A stretch of DNA of 64,000 bases from Bradyrhizobium sp. CCH5-F6 (GCF_001556045.1 NZ_LSIC01000107.1:1-64000), one strand, 5' to 3'. Numbered from the stretch's first letter, positions 25,214 to 35,276 are shown. Numbers and translations: made by a program. The notes: generated by a model from the letters alone, not told the origin.

Positions 25214-26158
25214 GTGAGCAAGATGACCCCGCAGGAAATGGCCCAGAAGATCGGATCGGGCCTCCTCTCCTTCCCCGTCACGCCGTTCAGGGCTGACTAC
25301 TCCTTCGACGAGGCGACCTATCGCGCCAACATGGATTGGCTGTGCGGCTACGACGTTGCCGGCCTGTTCGCCGCCGGCGGCACCGGCGAGTTCTTCTCAC
25401 TGACCCCGGCCGAGGTTCCAGAGGTCGTCAAAATCGCCGTCGAGGAGACCAAGGGTCGCGTGCCGGTGCTTGCCGGCACCGGCTACGGCACCGCGATCGC
25501 GCGCGAGATCGCGATCGGTGCCGAGAAGGCCGGCGCCGACGGCCTGCTGCTGTTGCCGCCTTACCTCACCCATTCCGAGCAGGACGGCCTTGCCGCGCAT
25601 GTCGAGGCGGTCTGCGCCTCCGTGAAGATCGGCGTCATCGTCTACAACCGCGACAACGCCATCCTCCAGCCCGACACGCTGGCCCGCCTCGCCGAGCGCT
25701 GCCCGAACCTCGTCGGCTACAAGGACGGCATCGGCGACATCGAGCTGATGACCCGCGTCTACACCAAGCTCGGCGATCGCTTGACCTATATCGGCGGCCT
25801 GCCGACCGCCGAGACTTTTGCGCTGCCCTATCTCGACATGGGCGTGACGACCTATTCCTCCGCCGTGTTCAACTTCGTGCCGGAGTTCGCCACCAACTTC
25901 TACGCCGCCGTGCGCAAGCGCGACCATGAGACGATCCATGCCGGCCTGAAGAACTTCATCCTGCCGCTGATCGCGATCCGCAACCGCAAGAAGGGCTATG
26001 CGGTCTCGATCATCAAGGCCGGCATGAAAGTGATCGGCCGCGACTCCGGTCCAGTCCGCCCGCCGCTCACCGATCTCACCGAACAGGAGATGGCGGAACT
26101 GACGGCACTGGTGACGAATCTGCCCGCCATCCGATCGACACAACAGGCAGCAGAATAA
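25214..26158 (+). CDS. kdgD: 5-dehydro-4-deoxyglucarate dehydratase
   Basis: A 314-residue class I aldolase-fold enzyme of the DapA family. It dehydrates and decarboxylates 5-keto-4-deoxy-D-glucarate to 2-oxoglutarate semialdehyde. Seen: [12 protein letters not shown] (53-64), Tyr144 in VIVYNRDN and the Schiff-base Lys170 in [10 protein letters not shown]. The GTG at 25214 has GGGAG eight bases upstream and gives [12 protein letters not shown] at 25223 is the alternative. gudD follows 25 bases later, so the two are co-transcribed. Every step needed from either sugar acid is encoded within 6 kb. Confidence 0.95.
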   Translation: MSKMTPQEMAQKIGSGLLSFPVTPFRADYSFDEATYRANMDWLCGYDVAGLFAAGGTGEFFSLTPAEVPEVVKIAVEETKGRVPVLAGTGYGTAIAREIAIGAEKAGADGLLLLPPYLTHSEQDGLAAHVEAVCASVKIGVIVYNRDNAILQPDTLARLAERCPNLVGYKDGIGDIELMTRVYTKLGDRLTYIGGLPTAETFALPYLDMGVTTYSSAVFNFVPEFATNFYAAVRKRDHETIHAGLKNFILPLIAIRNRKKGYAVSIIKAGMKVIGRDSGPVRPPLTDLTEQEMAELTALVTNLPAIRSTQQAAE

Positions 26159-26183
26159 CGGACGACAACGGGAGGAGCGCGCG

Positions 26184-27527
26184 ATGCCCCGGACTGATAT
26201 CTCTGGCGCACCGGTGGTCACGGCGATGCAGGTGATCCCGGTCGCGGGCCGCGACAGCATGCTCCTCAATTTGAGCGGCGCGCACGCGCCGTTCTTCACC
26301 CGTAACATCGTCATCCTCACCGACAGTTCCGGTCACACCGGCGTCGGCGAGGTGCCGGGCGGCCAGAAGATCTGGCAGACCCTGCAGGACGCCCGCGATC
26401 TCGTCATCGGCAAGACCGTCGGCGCGATGAACAACATCCTCGCCGACATCCGCACCGCCTTCGCCGACCGAGACGCCGGCGGCCGCGGCAAGCAGACCTT
26501 CGACCTCCGCGTCATGATCCACGCGGTCACCGCGATCGAATCCGCGCTGCTCGATTTGCTCGGCCAGCATCTCGACCTGCCCGTCGCGGCCCTGCTCGGC
26601 GAAGGCCAGCAGCGCGCCAGCGTCGAGACGCTCGGCTATCTCTTCTTCGTCGGCGACCGGCGCAAGTCGAAGCTCGACTATGTCGCAGGCGAAACCGGCA
26701 AGGCGGAATGGTTCAACCTGCGCCATCAGGAGGCGATGACGCCCGAGTCCGTGGTGCGGCTCGCGGAAGCCGCCCACGACCATTATGGCTTCGCCGACTT
26801 CAAGCTGAAGGGCGGTGTGCTCCACGGCGAGCGGGAGATCGAGGCGGTCACCGCCCTCGCCAAGCGCTTCCCCAAGGCACGCGTCACGCTGGACCCCAAC
26901 GGTGCCTGGTCGCTGGACGAAGCGATCCGTCTCTGCAAGGACATGCACGGCATCCTCGCTTATGCCGAGGATCCGTGCGGCGCCGAGGCCGGCTTCTCCG
27001 GCCGCGAGATCATGGCCGAGTTCCGTCGCGCCACGGGACTGCCCACAGCCACCAACATGATCGCGACCGATTGGCGGCAGCTCTCCCACGCGCTGCGTTT
27101 GGGGTCGGTGGACATCCCTCTCGCCGATCCCCATTTCTGGACCATGCAAGGCTCGGTGCGCGTCGCCCAGACCTGCCGTGACAACGGCCTGACCTGGGGC
27201 TCGCACTCCAACAACCACTTTGACATCTCGCTCGCCATGTTCACCCATGTCGGCGCCGCCGCTCCCGGCAAGGTCACCGCGATCGATACCCATTGGATCT
27301 GGCAGGATGGCCAGGCGCTGACGAAGGAGCCGCTCCAGATCAGGGGCGGCAAGATCGCGGTGCCCGATCGCCCCGGCCTCGGCATCGAAATCGACCGCGC
27401 CGCCATCGAGGCCGCGCATGAGCTCTACAAGAAGCATGGACTTGGCGCCCGGGATGACGCTATGGCCATGCAGGACCTGATCCCGGGCTGGACCTTCGAC
27501 GACAAGCGTCCGTGCCTCGTGCGATAA
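26184..27527 (+). CDS. gudD: Glucarate dehydratase
   Basis: A 447-residue enolase-superfamily enzyme that dehydrates D-glucarate to 5-keto-4-deoxyglucarate. The barrel motifs are FADFKLKGG (KxK base), VTLDPNGAW and [10 protein letters not shown] (metal-binding Asp/Glu), [11 protein letters not shown] and [15 protein letters not shown] with the catalytic His. Length equals that of the family. A strong GGGAGGAG lies before the ATG. It is between kdgD and the semialdehyde dehydrogenase gene, and a short palindrome follows it. Confidence 0.95.
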   Translation: MPRTDISGAPVVTAMQVIPVAGRDSMLLNLSGAHAPFFTRNIVILTDSSGHTGVGEVPGGQKIWQTLQDARDLVIGKTVGAMNNILADIRTAFADRDAGGRGKQTFDLRVMIHAVTAIESALLDLLGQHLDLPVAALLGEGQQRASVETLGYLFFVGDRRKSKLDYVAGETGKAEWFNLRHQEAMTPESVVRLAEAAHDHYGFADFKLKGGVLHGEREIEAVTALAKRFPKARVTLDPNGAWSLDEAIRLCKDMHGILAYAEDPCGAEAGFSGREIMAEFRRATGLPTATNMIATDWRQLSHALRLGSVDIPLADPHFWTMQGSVRVAQTCRDNGLTWGSHSNNHFDISLAMFTHVGAAAPGKVTAIDTHWIWQDGQALTKEPLQIRGGKIAVPDRPGLGIEIDRAAIEAAHELYKKHGLGARDDAMAMQDLIPGWTFDDKRPCLVR

Positions 27528-27538
27528 GAAACGTCAGG

Positions 27539-27582
27539 CATGATCCCGGAAAAGCGGACACCAGCTTTCCGATAGGATCATG
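27539..27582. repeat. Short palindromic repeat CATGATCC...GGATCATG
   Basis: CATGATCCCGGAAAAGCGGA opens and TTTCCGATAGGATCATG closes an imperfect inverted repeat between gudD and the dehydrogenase gene. The CATGATCCCGGAAAA form is a familiar rhizobial intergenic palindrome (from memory). Confidence 0.65.
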
Positions 27583-27604
27583 TCCCTTGAACAAGGAGGA
27601 AAAG

Positions 27605-29053
27605 ATGACAGCGATCCTGAAGAACTTCATCGGCGGCGAATGGGTCGACGGCTCCGGCGTCACCAAGAACATCAACCCCTCCAACACCAACGACGTCGTC
27701 GGCGAATATGCCAAGGCCGACAAGGCGCAGACCGAAAAAGCGATCGCCGCCGCAAAAGCCGCCTTCCCGGCCTGGGCGCGCTCGACGCCGCAGGAGCGCT
27801 ATGACGCGCTGAACAAGATCTCCGCCGAAATCCTCTCCCGTAAGGAAGAGCTCGGCCGCCTGCTCGCCCGCGAGGAAGGCAAGACGCTGCCGGAAGGGAT
27901 CGGCGAGGTTGCGCGCGCCGGCCAGATCTTCGCGTTCTTTGCCGGCGAAGCGCTACGCCTGATGGGCGAGAAGGGCGCCTCGGTCCGTCCCGGCCTCGAC
28001 GTCGAGCTCACCCGGGAGCCGGTCGGCATCGTCGGCATGATCACGCCATGGAATTTCCCGATCGCGATCCCCGCTTGGAAGATCGCGCCCGCGCTCTGCT
28101 ACGGCAACACGGTGGTGTTCAAGCCGGCTGAGCTGGTGCCAGGCTGCGCGCATGCGCTCTCCGAGATCATCGCCAAGTCCGGCATTCCAGCCGGCGTCTT
28201 CAACCTCGTGGTCGGCTCCGGCTCGGTGGTCGGCCAGACCCTGCTCGAGCATCCGGACGTCGCCGCGATCTCGTTCACCGGCTCGGTGCAGACCGGACGC
28301 AAAATCGCGCAGGCCTGCGTGCTCTCGAACCCCATGAAGAAGTTCCAGCTGGAGATGGGCGGCAAGAATCCGCTGGTCGTGCTCGACGATGCCGACCTCA
28401 AGACCGCGGTCGAGGTCGCCGTCAACGGCGCCTATTTCTCCACCGGACAGCGCTGCACGGCCTCCTCCCGCCTGATCGTCACCGAAGGCATCCATGACCG
28501 CTTCGTCGCGGCGATGGCCGAGCGGCTGAAGGGGCTGTCGGTCGACGACGCGCTCAAGGCCGGCGTGCATATCGGCCCCGTCGTCGATCAGAGCCAGCTC
28601 GACCAGGACCTGCGCTACATCAAGATCGGCCAGGACGAGGGCGCCAAGCTCGCCTTCGGCGGCGAGCTGCTCAAGCGTGAGAACCCCGGTCACTATCTCC
28701 AGCCGACGCTGTTCACCGAAGCCAACAACAACATGCGCATCGCGCGCGAGGAGATCTTCGGCCCCGTCGCCGCCGTGATCCGCGCCAAGAACTACGAGGA
28801 GGCGCTCGCGATATCCAACGACACCGAGTTCGGCCTCGCCTCCGGCATCTGCACCACCAGCCTGAAATACGCCTCGCACTACAAGCGCAACAGCGAGTCC
28901 GGCATGGTGATGGTCAACCTCCCGACCGCCGGTGTGGACTATCACGTGCCGTTCGGCGGCCGGAAGGGCTCGAGCTACGGCGCCCGCGAGCAGGGCTCCT
29001 ATGCGCGCGAGTTCTACACGACGGTGAAGACCGCCTATACCTATCCGGGTTGA
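27605..29053 (+). CDS. 2-oxoglutarate semialdehyde (2,5-dioxopentanoate) dehydrogenase
   Basis: A 482-residue NAD(P)+-dependent aldehyde dehydrogenase. Motifs: GMITPWNFPIAIPAWK (144-159), FTGSVQTGRKI (224-234), general-base Glu250 in FQLEMGGKNP and nucleophile Cys284 in STGQRCTASSR. In this context it oxidises the KdgD product to 2-oxoglutarate, linking sugar-acid degradation to the TCA cycle; the sequence alone would also allow succinate-semialdehyde dehydrogenase. The ATG at 27605 has AAGGAGGA just upstream. A palindrome separates it from gudD, but the direction is shared. Confidence 0.9.
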   Translation: MTAILKNFIGGEWVDGSGVTKNINPSNTNDVVGEYAKADKAQTEKAIAAAKAAFPAWARSTPQERYDALNKISAEILSRKEELGRLLAREEGKTLPEGIGEVARAGQIFAFFAGEALRLMGEKGASVRPGLDVELTREPVGIVGMITPWNFPIAIPAWKIAPALCYGNTVVFKPAELVPGCAHALSEIIAKSGIPAGVFNLVVGSGSVVGQTLLEHPDVAAISFTGSVQTGRKIAQACVLSNPMKKFQLEMGGKNPLVVLDDADLKTAVEVAVNGAYFSTGQRCTASSRLIVTEGIHDRFVAAMAERLKGLSVDDALKAGVHIGPVVDQSQLDQDLRYIKIGQDEGAKLAFGGELLKRENPGHYLQPTLFTEANNNMRIAREEIFGPVAAVIRAKNYEEALAISNDTEFGLASGICTTSLKYASHYKRNSESGMVMVNLPTAGVDYHVPFGGRKGSSYGAREQGSYAREFYTTVKTAYTYPG

Positions 29054-29074
29054 CGGGCCGATATCGTAGACATC

Positions 29075-29161
29075 GTAGGGTGGGTTAGCGCAGCGTAACC
29101 CACCTCTTCTGCTTCCGCGGACAGAGACATTGGTGGGTTACGCTGCGCTAACCCACCCTAC
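29075..29161. repeat. Perfect 30-bp inverted repeat, family C
   Basis: Arms 29075-29104 and 29132-29161 are exact reverse complements, starting GTAGGGTGGGTTAGCGCAGC, around a 27-base spacer. It lies between the dehydrogenase and garD and would fold into a very stable RNA hairpin that could terminate or separate the two messages. Confidence 0.9.
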
Positions 29162-29178
29162 AAATCCCGGAGTCCACG

Positions 29179-30720
29179 ATGGACCAGGACGTCGCGGCGA
29201 AAGAGCAGCCCCGCTACATCAAGCTCAACGAGCGCGACAATGTCGCGATCGTGGTCAATGATTTCGGGCTTCCGGCCGGCTCCCGCTTCGCCTGCGGACT
29301 GACGCTGCGCGCCTTCGTGCCGCAAGGCCACAAGACCGCGCTGGTCGACATCGCGCAAGACGCCCCGATCGTCCGCTATGGCGAAATCATCGGCTACGCA
29401 CTCTCTCCCATCCAGGCCGGCGAATGGGTGGATGAAGCCCGCATCCGCATGCCGGAGGCCCCTGCCCTCGACAGGCTTGAAATCTCGACCGCGGTCCCCT
29501 CCCCGCTGCCCCCGCTCGAAGGCTTCACCTTCGAGGGCTACCGCAATCCGGACGGCTCGGTCGGCACCAAGAACATCCTCGGCATCTCCTCCTCCGTGCA
29601 ATGCGTCAAGGGCACGATGGAATATGCCGTCAAGCGCATCCGAACGGAGCTTCTGCCGAAGTATCCCAATGTCGATGACGTCGTGCCGCTCACCCATGCC
29701 TATGGCTGCGGCGTCGCGATCAATGCGCCCGACGCGGTGGTGCCGATCCGCACCCTGCAGAACCTCGCGCTCAATCCGAATTTCGGCGGCGAGATCCTGG
29801 TCGTCGGCCTCGGCTGCGAGAAGCTCGCGCCCGAGCGCCTGGTGCCGGAAGGCGTGGGCGATGCGATCGTCCGCATGCAGGACGAAGCCTTCGACGGCTT
29901 TGGCGCCATCGTCGACGCGATCATGACCCAGGCCGAGGCCCGGCTGAAGGTGCTCAACACCCGCAAGCGCGAGACCTGCCCGGCCTCCGACCTCGTCATC
30001 GGCCTGCAATGCGGCGGCAGCGACGCCTTCTCCGGCGTCACCGCCAACCCCGCCGTCGGCTTCGCCGCGGACCTCCTGGTGCGCGCCGGCGCCACCGTGA
30101 TGTTCTCGGAAGTCACCGAGGTGCGCGACGCCATCCAGCTGCTGACGCGCCGCGCCATCAACGAGGATGTTGGCCGAGCGCTGGTGCGCGAGATGGCCTG
30201 GTACGACTCATACCTCGCCCGCGGCGGCGCCGATCGCAGCGCCAACACCACACCCGGCAACAAGAAGGGCGGCCTCGCCAACATCGTCGAGAAGTCGCTC
30301 GGCTCGATCGTCAAGTCGGGCTCGAGCGCGATCACCGGCGTGCTCTCGCCCGGCGAGAAGGCGACGCAGAAAGGGATGCTGTTCGCGGCAACCCCTGCGT
30401 CGGACTTCATCTGCGGCACGCTCCAGCTCGCCTCCGGCATGACGCTGCAGGTGTTCACCACCGGCCGCGGCACGCCCTATGGCCTCGCGGCCGCACCCGT
30501 GATCAAGGTCGCGACCCGCAGCGAGCTCGCCCGCCGTTGGAAGGACCTGATCGACTTCGATGCCGGCCGCATCGCCACCGGCGAGAAGACCATCGAGGAA
30601 ACCGGCTGGGACCTGTTCCGCCTGATTCTCGATGTCGCCAGCGGCCGCACGAAACCGTGGTCCGATCGCTGGGGCATCCACAACGATCTGACGCTGTTCA
30701 ATCCGGCGCCGGTGACCTGA
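29179..30720 (+). CDS. garD: Galactarate dehydratase
   Basis: A 513-residue UxaA/GarD-family dehydratase. It converts galactarate to 5-keto-4-deoxyglucarate, the KdgD substrate. The N-terminal SAF-like domain includes [18 protein letters not shown]. The catalytic part carries [52 protein letters not shown] and [11 protein letters not shown]; the conserved Cys and His residues bind the Fe(II). Length is normal. A stable inverted repeat precedes it, so it may be expressed apart from gudD. No transporter for these acids is in the window. Confidence 0.94.
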   Translation: MDQDVAAKEQPRYIKLNERDNVAIVVNDFGLPAGSRFACGLTLRAFVPQGHKTALVDIAQDAPIVRYGEIIGYALSPIQAGEWVDEARIRMPEAPALDRLEISTAVPSPLPPLEGFTFEGYRNPDGSVGTKNILGISSSVQCVKGTMEYAVKRIRTELLPKYPNVDDVVPLTHAYGCGVAINAPDAVVPIRTLQNLALNPNFGGEILVVGLGCEKLAPERLVPEGVGDAIVRMQDEAFDGFGAIVDAIMTQAEARLKVLNTRKRETCPASDLVIGLQCGGSDAFSGVTANPAVGFAADLLVRAGATVMFSEVTEVRDAIQLLTRRAINEDVGRALVREMAWYDSYLARGGADRSANTTPGNKKGGLANIVEKSLGSIVKSGSSAITGVLSPGEKATQKGMLFAATPASDFICGTLQLASGMTLQVFTTGRGTPYGLAAAPVIKVATRSELARRWKDLIDFDAGRIATGEKTIEETGWDLFRLILDVASGRTKPWSDRWGIHNDLTLFNPAPVT

Positions 30721-30724
30721 GGGA

Positions 30725-31465
30725 TCACGGAGCGTCGGTCAGGTGCATGTCACTGAGCGTAAGTGGCAAGCTGCGGATGATGAGCTCCGCTATCGCCGCG
30801 CGCAGCCGTTCGCTCGAAGCCGGACCATCGAACGTCGCATCGACCGGCACGGTTGGGCCGGCGAGCCGCACCGTCCCGGTGTTGTCGAGCGGAGCGGCCG
30901 TCCGCTTCTCGATCACATCGAACGACTTGCCGTTGATGACGCGAACGTCGTACAGCGCGTGGACCAATCCGTAATCCGCGAGCAGCGTCCGGTATTCGGC
31001 GAAGCCGATGCCCTCGACGTTGCGACCGTTTCCAAGCTTCGATCTCGCCGGGGTGACGACGATGTACGCATCCAGTCCCTGCGGCGCGACATCGCTTCGA
31101 ACCAGCTCCTTGAACGGGTCGCTGCGCAGGAGATTAACCGGCGCAACCGCCGAATCCCTGATGGCAGCGAAGGCTGCCCGCCTGTAGGTCACCGGCTGCA
31201 CCCGAAAACGCCCACCGAGCAGCCTCGTCGCCTGCTGGACGATCATCTCGTCCAGCCCCCATGCGCCGATCGAGACGCTTTGCGCGGTGTTGCCGAGCCC
31301 GGTCAGGCCGGCTTGCGTCAGGCTCATCTCCTCGCCGATGGCCGAAATAATGCCGACGGTCTTGATCGCCTCGAGCTTCGTCGCGCGCGTCTCGAACGCC
31401 GCGGCGGCGCCCAGGACGGCGAATGCGATCGCGAGGCCACCCCAGAGAAGAACCATACGGCGCAT
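30725..31465 (-). CDS. Membrane-anchored or secreted protein, function unknown
   Basis: A 246-residue protein. The N-terminus MRRMVLLWGGLAIAFAVLGA is a signal anchor or signal peptide; the rest is soluble (VGIISAIGEEMSLTQAGL, DAYIVVTPARS, LLADYGLVHALYDVRVING). It starts 6 bases after the MipA stop, so it is the second gene of that operon and is presumably envelope-located and under the same two-component control. I do not recognise the family. The garD stop lies only 4 bases from its own stop on the other strand. Confidence 0.72.
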   Translation of the reverse strand: MRRMVLLWGGLAIAFAVLGAAAAFETRATKLEAIKTVGIISAIGEEMSLTQAGLTGLGNTAQSVSIGAWGLDEMIVQQATRLLGGRFRVQPVTYRRAAFAAIRDSAVAPVNLLRSDPFKELVRSDVAPQGLDAYIVVTPARSKLGNGRNVEGIGFAEYRTLLADYGLVHALYDVRVINGKSFDVIEKRTAAPLDNTGTVRLAGPTVPVDATFDGPASSERLRAAIAELIIRSLPLTLSDMHLTDAP

Positions 31466-31471
31466 GGCGAC

Positions 31472-32356
31472 CTAGCGAATCCTGAAGTCGAACGAATAGG
31501 AGGCACCGATGCCGACCGTGGTCTGGTTCGACGAGCCGCGCAGCTCCACCAGCGGGCTGTCGGCGGAATCCCCCAGCAGCTTCTCGTATTCGACATAGCC
31601 ATGGACTTCCCACTGCGGGTCGATGCGATAGGAGATCTGGCTGCCGAAGCCGACCGAGTGCGCGCCGCCCTTGGCATCGTACATGGGCAGTCCCGACGCC
31701 AGCGCCTGCGCGGCGTCCACACCGAAATAGGGCGCGGTCGCGTTGGTGCTTTTCCAGGTGAAGCGCGGGCCGGCCGAGATCGTTAGCCTCTGGATCAGCG
31801 GCACGATGACGTCGGCGGAGATGTCGGCGACGGTGCCGGTATGGCCGCCCACGCCCTGCCGCAATTCGCTGCGCAAGCGGAGCCAGTCGACCGGATAATA
31901 CTCGACGAAGCCGCCGACCTCGTAGGCGGCCTTGACGTCGCCGAGGCCGGTCAGCTCGGAATATTTGTCGCTCTTGCGCGAGGCGACGTACTTGAACGCA
32001 GGTCCTGCACGAAAATTGCCGACGTCGAGCAGCGCGATGCTGGCACTGTCGCGCGGCCCACGAAACTGGTCGATCGATCCGGCGCGGCGGATGGAGAAAA
32101 TCGGGATCGGCATCAGCTTGCCGTTCTTCGATCCGACGAAATCCGGTGTGTATTCGCCGCCGATGCCGACCATGACCGTCCAGTTTCCCGAAGGCGAAGG
32201 CAGCATCGGCAGCTCGAAGGGCGGCGCCGGCAGTGTGAAAGCGGTCTGCGCCGATGCGGATTGAGGCATCGCCATGATCGCGCCGAGGAAAGCGGCGAGC
32301 AGGGTCTGCTGCCCGGCCGCCACATGGTCGGATGCGGCTTCGTCAAAATGCTTCAT
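31472..32356 (-). CDS. MipA/OmpV-family outer-membrane protein
   Basis: A 294-residue beta-barrel protein. It has an atypically long N-terminal signal (cleavage probably after QSASA) and then GNWTVMVGIGGEYTPDFVGS, the MipA/OmpV opening strand, with alternating amphipathic strands to the end (SYSFDFRIR). The family includes scaffolding and small-molecule-responsive outer-membrane proteins. It is divergent from an OmpR-type response regulator and sensor kinase, a recurrent pairing in which the regulator controls the barrel gene. An internal ATG near residue 28 would give a shorter signal. Confidence 0.87.
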   Translation of the reverse strand: MKHFDEAASDHVAAGQQTLLAAFLGAIMAMPQSASAQTAFTLPAPPFELPMLPSPSGNWTVMVGIGGEYTPDFVGSKNGKLMPIPIFSIRRAGSIDQFRGPRDSASIALLDVGNFRAGPAFKYVASRKSDKYSELTGLGDVKAAYEVGGFVEYYPVDWLRLRSELRQGVGGHTGTVADISADVIVPLIQRLTISAGPRFTWKSTNATAPYFGVDAAQALASGLPMYDAKGGAHSVGFGSQISYRIDPQWEVHGYVEYEKLLGDSADSPLVELRGSSNQTTVGIGASYSFDFRIR

Positions 32357-32705
32357 TGCGGGGCCCCGGACCGGCCTTCCCGGCCTGGTCGACTCGTGTG
32401 GTTAGAAGCCACAGCATGTGGTCCGGAAAAATTGCCTCAAGATTGCAGGGCGAAGACCGCCCCCTAAGATGTGCCCGGCACGCACGAAGCGTGCGGCCAT
32501 CAAACCAACATTGCCCGAACATTGCCGCGCGGTGCTCACGCCGCCAAACTTTGACCGCCGGTGCCGGCCACGCCGTCACCGCTGCCTTTTATTCGCCAAG
32601 CTCGCTGCCTTAAAGGGAACCTCGCGCACGAACCGAAACGCCGGACTTCGGCCAGGAAGCGTCAAGTCGGGGTTCTATCGGCCCCACACAGTCAAGGACG
32701 GCCGC
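32357..32705. other. Divergent mipA / response-regulator promoter region
   Basis: This 349-base gap contains the direct repeat at 32507-32526. No small gene is evident. Both promoters must lie here. Confidence 0.5.
32507..32526. promoter_or_regulatory. Tandem 9-bp direct repeat, candidate OmpR-type operator
   Basis: AACATTGCC occurs twice with an 11-base period (32507-32515 and 32518-32526). OmpR-family regulators bind as head-to-tail dimers to such repeats. It lies between the regulator and its presumed mipA target. Confidence 0.45.
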
Positions 32706-33386
32706 GTGCGCTCCCTCGTGATCGAAGACGAACCTCAGATCGGCGCCTATGTCAGCCGGCTACTCGGGCAATTGCACGGCGTGGTCGACCTCGTCGAATC
32801 GATTGCGGAGGCCCGCCAGGCGCTGGAGAACTTCAAATACGATCTCGCGATCGTCGACCGGATGCTGCCCGACGGAGATGCGCTCCAGGTGGTCACGGCG
32901 CTGAGCCAATCGGCTGAACGTCCCGCGATCATCATGCTGACCTCCAAGGACGCCAAGGAGGACGTCGTCGATGGCCTCAACAGCGGCGCCGACGATTATC
33001 TCGGCAAGCCGTTCGAGCCGCAGGAGCTGATTGCGCGCGTGCGCGCCGTGCTGCGGCGGCCCCGCCTGCTCGCGCCTGCCGTGCTGTCACTCGGCAATGT
33101 CGAACTGCATCTCGGCAGCAACGAAGTCGTGGTTGCCGACAGGAAGCTCCTGCTGCGGAGGCGCGAGGCGCTGATCCTGGGCGCACTCCTGATGAGGCGC
33201 GACCGCGTCATCACCCGCGGCGCCCTGATCGAAGAGATCTACGGCTTCGACGACGAGATCGAATCCAACACGCTCGAAGCCCAGGTCTCGCGCCTGAGGA
33301 AGAAGCTGGCAGCGTTCGGCGGCGACGTGGAAATCCGCAGTATGCGCGGCATCGGCTACATCCTGCGGCTGGCCGCGCCGCGATGA
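32706..33386 (+). CDS. OmpR-family response regulator
   Basis: A 226-residue protein: receiver domain (VIEDEP acidic pair, phospho-acceptor Asp51 in IVDRMLPDG, MLTSKDA, Lys in DYLGKPFEP) and a C-terminal winged helix (LEAQVSRLRKKL, IRSMRGIGYIL). GTG start at 32706 with AAGGA eight bases upstream; no in-frame ATG gives a better N-terminus. The stop overlaps the kinase start by four bases (ATGA), so the pair is translationally coupled. The likely target is the divergent mipA operon. Confidence 0.92.
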   Translation: MRSLVIEDEPQIGAYVSRLLGQLHGVVDLVESIAEARQALENFKYDLAIVDRMLPDGDALQVVTALSQSAERPAIIMLTSKDAKEDVVDGLNSGADDYLGKPFEPQELIARVRAVLRRPRLLAPAVLSLGNVELHLGSNEVVVADRKLLLRRREALILGALLMRRDRVITRGALIEEIYGFDDEIESNTLEAQVSRLRKKLAAFGGDVEIRSMRGIGYILRLAAPR

Positions 33387-34747
33387 GGTCGATTGCCAAG
33401 ACGTTTTCGTTTTCGCTCGGCATCGCCGCGACGACGATCTTCCTGATCATGGTCGCGGTCTTCGTATCGAGGTACCCGATGGAGGAACGCGAGTTCAGGG
33501 CGTGCCGGGTCGTGGCCGGCGTTCTCGATCGCGCAACCGTTATCGATGCGCAAAACCTGACGGTGCGCCCCACTCCCGCGCTCGAGGAATTGAAGGCGGA
33601 CAGCCCGAACCTCTGGTACGTCGTATCTGTGGGCGATCTCTCCAACGAGTACGGCAGCGAGCACCGGCCACAGCTTCCCTTCGCATTTCCGTATCGCGGG
33701 CCCGTCGGCCTGTCCGTCTTCAGCACACCCGACCAGAACAGCACGTTCTGCCTCGCCGCTGCGCAGCGAGGCGCCTTGCGGATCACCACGATGGTCGGCG
33801 AGCCTCAGATTCGCTTCGGCCGGCTCGCAAGAAGCTTCCTCGCCCGCAACTTCCTTTCGATTTTCACGGTGGCGCTGGCCTTTGCGGCCACCGTCGCGAT
33901 CGGCTCGGCGCTTGCTGCGCGTTTCGTCTCGCGCGGCATCGAGCGAGTCGCGCGTCGCGCGCTCGCGATCGATCCGTCGGCCCCGCAGGGCCTGATCTCG
34001 TTGTCGGAGGTCCCCTCCGAGCTGAAGCCATTGGTCGAGGCGCTGAACCGCGCCTTCGGCGAGATCGACGCCTATATCAGGATGCAGCGCCGCTTTCTCG
34101 GCAACGCCGCACATCAACTTCGCACGCCGCTCACGCTGCTGCGGGCAAAGATCGAGGACGTGCCCGAGCCGGCCCTGAGGGCCGAGTTGGTGCGCGACGT
34201 CAGGCGCCTGACTTCGCTGGTCTCCGCCATGCTCGACCTGGCCCGGCTGCAGAATCACGCGATCGAAAAGCGGCCGATCGATCTCGCCCAGATCACGCTC
34301 GATGTGCTGGCCGACTTCGGTCCCTCGGCACTGGACGCAGGCATCGAGCTCGCACTGGAGCAGGACGGGAAAGGTCCGCTCCTGGTGCAAGGCGTGGACG
34401 CCGCGCTTCGCAGTGCGCTCGCCAATCTCGTCGGCAACGCGCTCATCCACGCCCATGGCGCGCGGCGCATCGTCGCCAAGCTTAGTCGCGATGGCATCTC
34501 GATTCACGATGACGGCGCGGGCCTCCCCCATGGCGCCGAGCACGGACTGACCGAGCCGTTTCAGACCGGCAACGCCGCTGGCGGCGGCGCAGGCCTCGGC
34601 CTGTCGATCGTCCGCGAGATCATGGCCGCGCATGGCGGCGAGCTGGTCATCTCCTCCGCACCCGGCCGCGGCACGACCATGAGCCTGCGCTTTCCAGCGG
34701 CCACCGCGCCGGTCAAAGCCGCGCAGCTCGATCTGCAAGAGCACTGA
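33383..34747 (+). CDS. Sensor histidine kinase
   Basis: A 454-residue inner-membrane kinase. TM1 lies at about 8-30 and TM2 at about 158-180, enclosing a 125-residue periplasmic sensor region with Cys41 and Cys123. A HAMP-like linker follows, then the H-box FLGNAAHQLRTPLTLL with His244, the N-box LANLVGNALIHA and the G-box DDGAGLP...GAGLGLSIVREI. Cognate to the overlapping response regulator. The signal sensed is unknown; the MipA link suggests an envelope or small-molecule cue. Confidence 0.92.
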   Translation: MRSIAKTFSFSLGIAATTIFLIMVAVFVSRYPMEEREFRACRVVAGVLDRATVIDAQNLTVRPTPALEELKADSPNLWYVVSVGDLSNEYGSEHRPQLPFAFPYRGPVGLSVFSTPDQNSTFCLAAAQRGALRITTMVGEPQIRFGRLARSFLARNFLSIFTVALAFAATVAIGSALAARFVSRGIERVARRALAIDPSAPQGLISLSEVPSELKPLVEALNRAFGEIDAYIRMQRRFLGNAAHQLRTPLTLLRAKIEDVPEPALRAELVRDVRRLTSLVSAMLDLARLQNHAIEKRPIDLAQITLDVLADFGPSALDAGIELALEQDGKGPLLVQGVDAALRSALANLVGNALIHAHGARRIVAKLSRDGISIHDDGAGLPHGAEHGLTEPFQTGNAAGGGAGLGLSIVREIMAAHGGELVISSAPGRGTTMSLRFPAATAPVKAAQLDLQEH

Positions 34748-34937
34748 GCGAGGCGCATCGCCAATCCACGAAACCGTCCGGAAACATTGGCGCGAAAAGC
34801 TTCTTCCTCGTTTCGACCTTTCGCATCAAGCAACCAATATGTGCGCCAGCGGACACGCGAATGTTTGCGCGCAAGCGAACCTGGTCCGGAATCGAGACGA
34901 CCAAACCTCCGATTGACATCCTCCACGGAGATTTCCA

Positions 34938-35207
34938 ATGCGCGTTCTCTCGATGATTGCCGTTGCCGGCGCCATGATTGCGAGCTCGACTGGCGCCTTC
35001 GCCGCCGAGCTTCCCTCTTACGAAGTGAGTTCGTTGCCGATCACGGCGACGCAGGTGCAGGTGCTCGGCGGCGCAGGGGTCCAGGAGCAGTCGGCCGCGC
35101 CCGCGATGATCGTCGCCGGCATGCCCGCCTCGCCCGCGCAGGTTTCAGTGCTGTCGCCGCGGATCAAGCGGCTCGCTAGTGCGGGTTCGGACAGCGAGGC
35201 GCGGTGA
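34938..35207 (+). CDS. Small secreted protein, function unknown
   Basis: An 89-residue protein with a clear signal peptide (MRVLSMIAVAGAMIASSTGA, cleavage after FAA). The mature part is about 65 residues with VSSLPITATQVQVLGGAG and MPASPAQVSVLSPR, two related AxQVxVL segments. GGAG lies 8 bases before the ATG, which with the signal peptide supports a real gene. No family recognised. Confidence 0.6.
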   Translation: MRVLSMIAVAGAMIASSTGAFAAELPSYEVSSLPITATQVQVLGGAGVQEQSAAPAMIVAGMPASPAQVSVLSPRIKRLASAGSDSEAR

Positions 35208-35217
35208 GCAGCTCATC

Positions 35218-35258
35218 GTCATTCCGGGTGTAACGCTCGCGCGTCGCCCCGGAATGAC
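35218..35258. repeat. Hairpin with GTCATTCCGGG arms
   Basis: GTCATTCCGGG and CCCGGAATGAC (11-bp perfect stem) flank a 19-base loop between two convergent small genes. It probably acts as a shared terminator and resembles the long hairpin at 12497-12530. Confidence 0.65.
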
Positions 35259-35276
35259 ATCGCAGACTTGCTGCGC

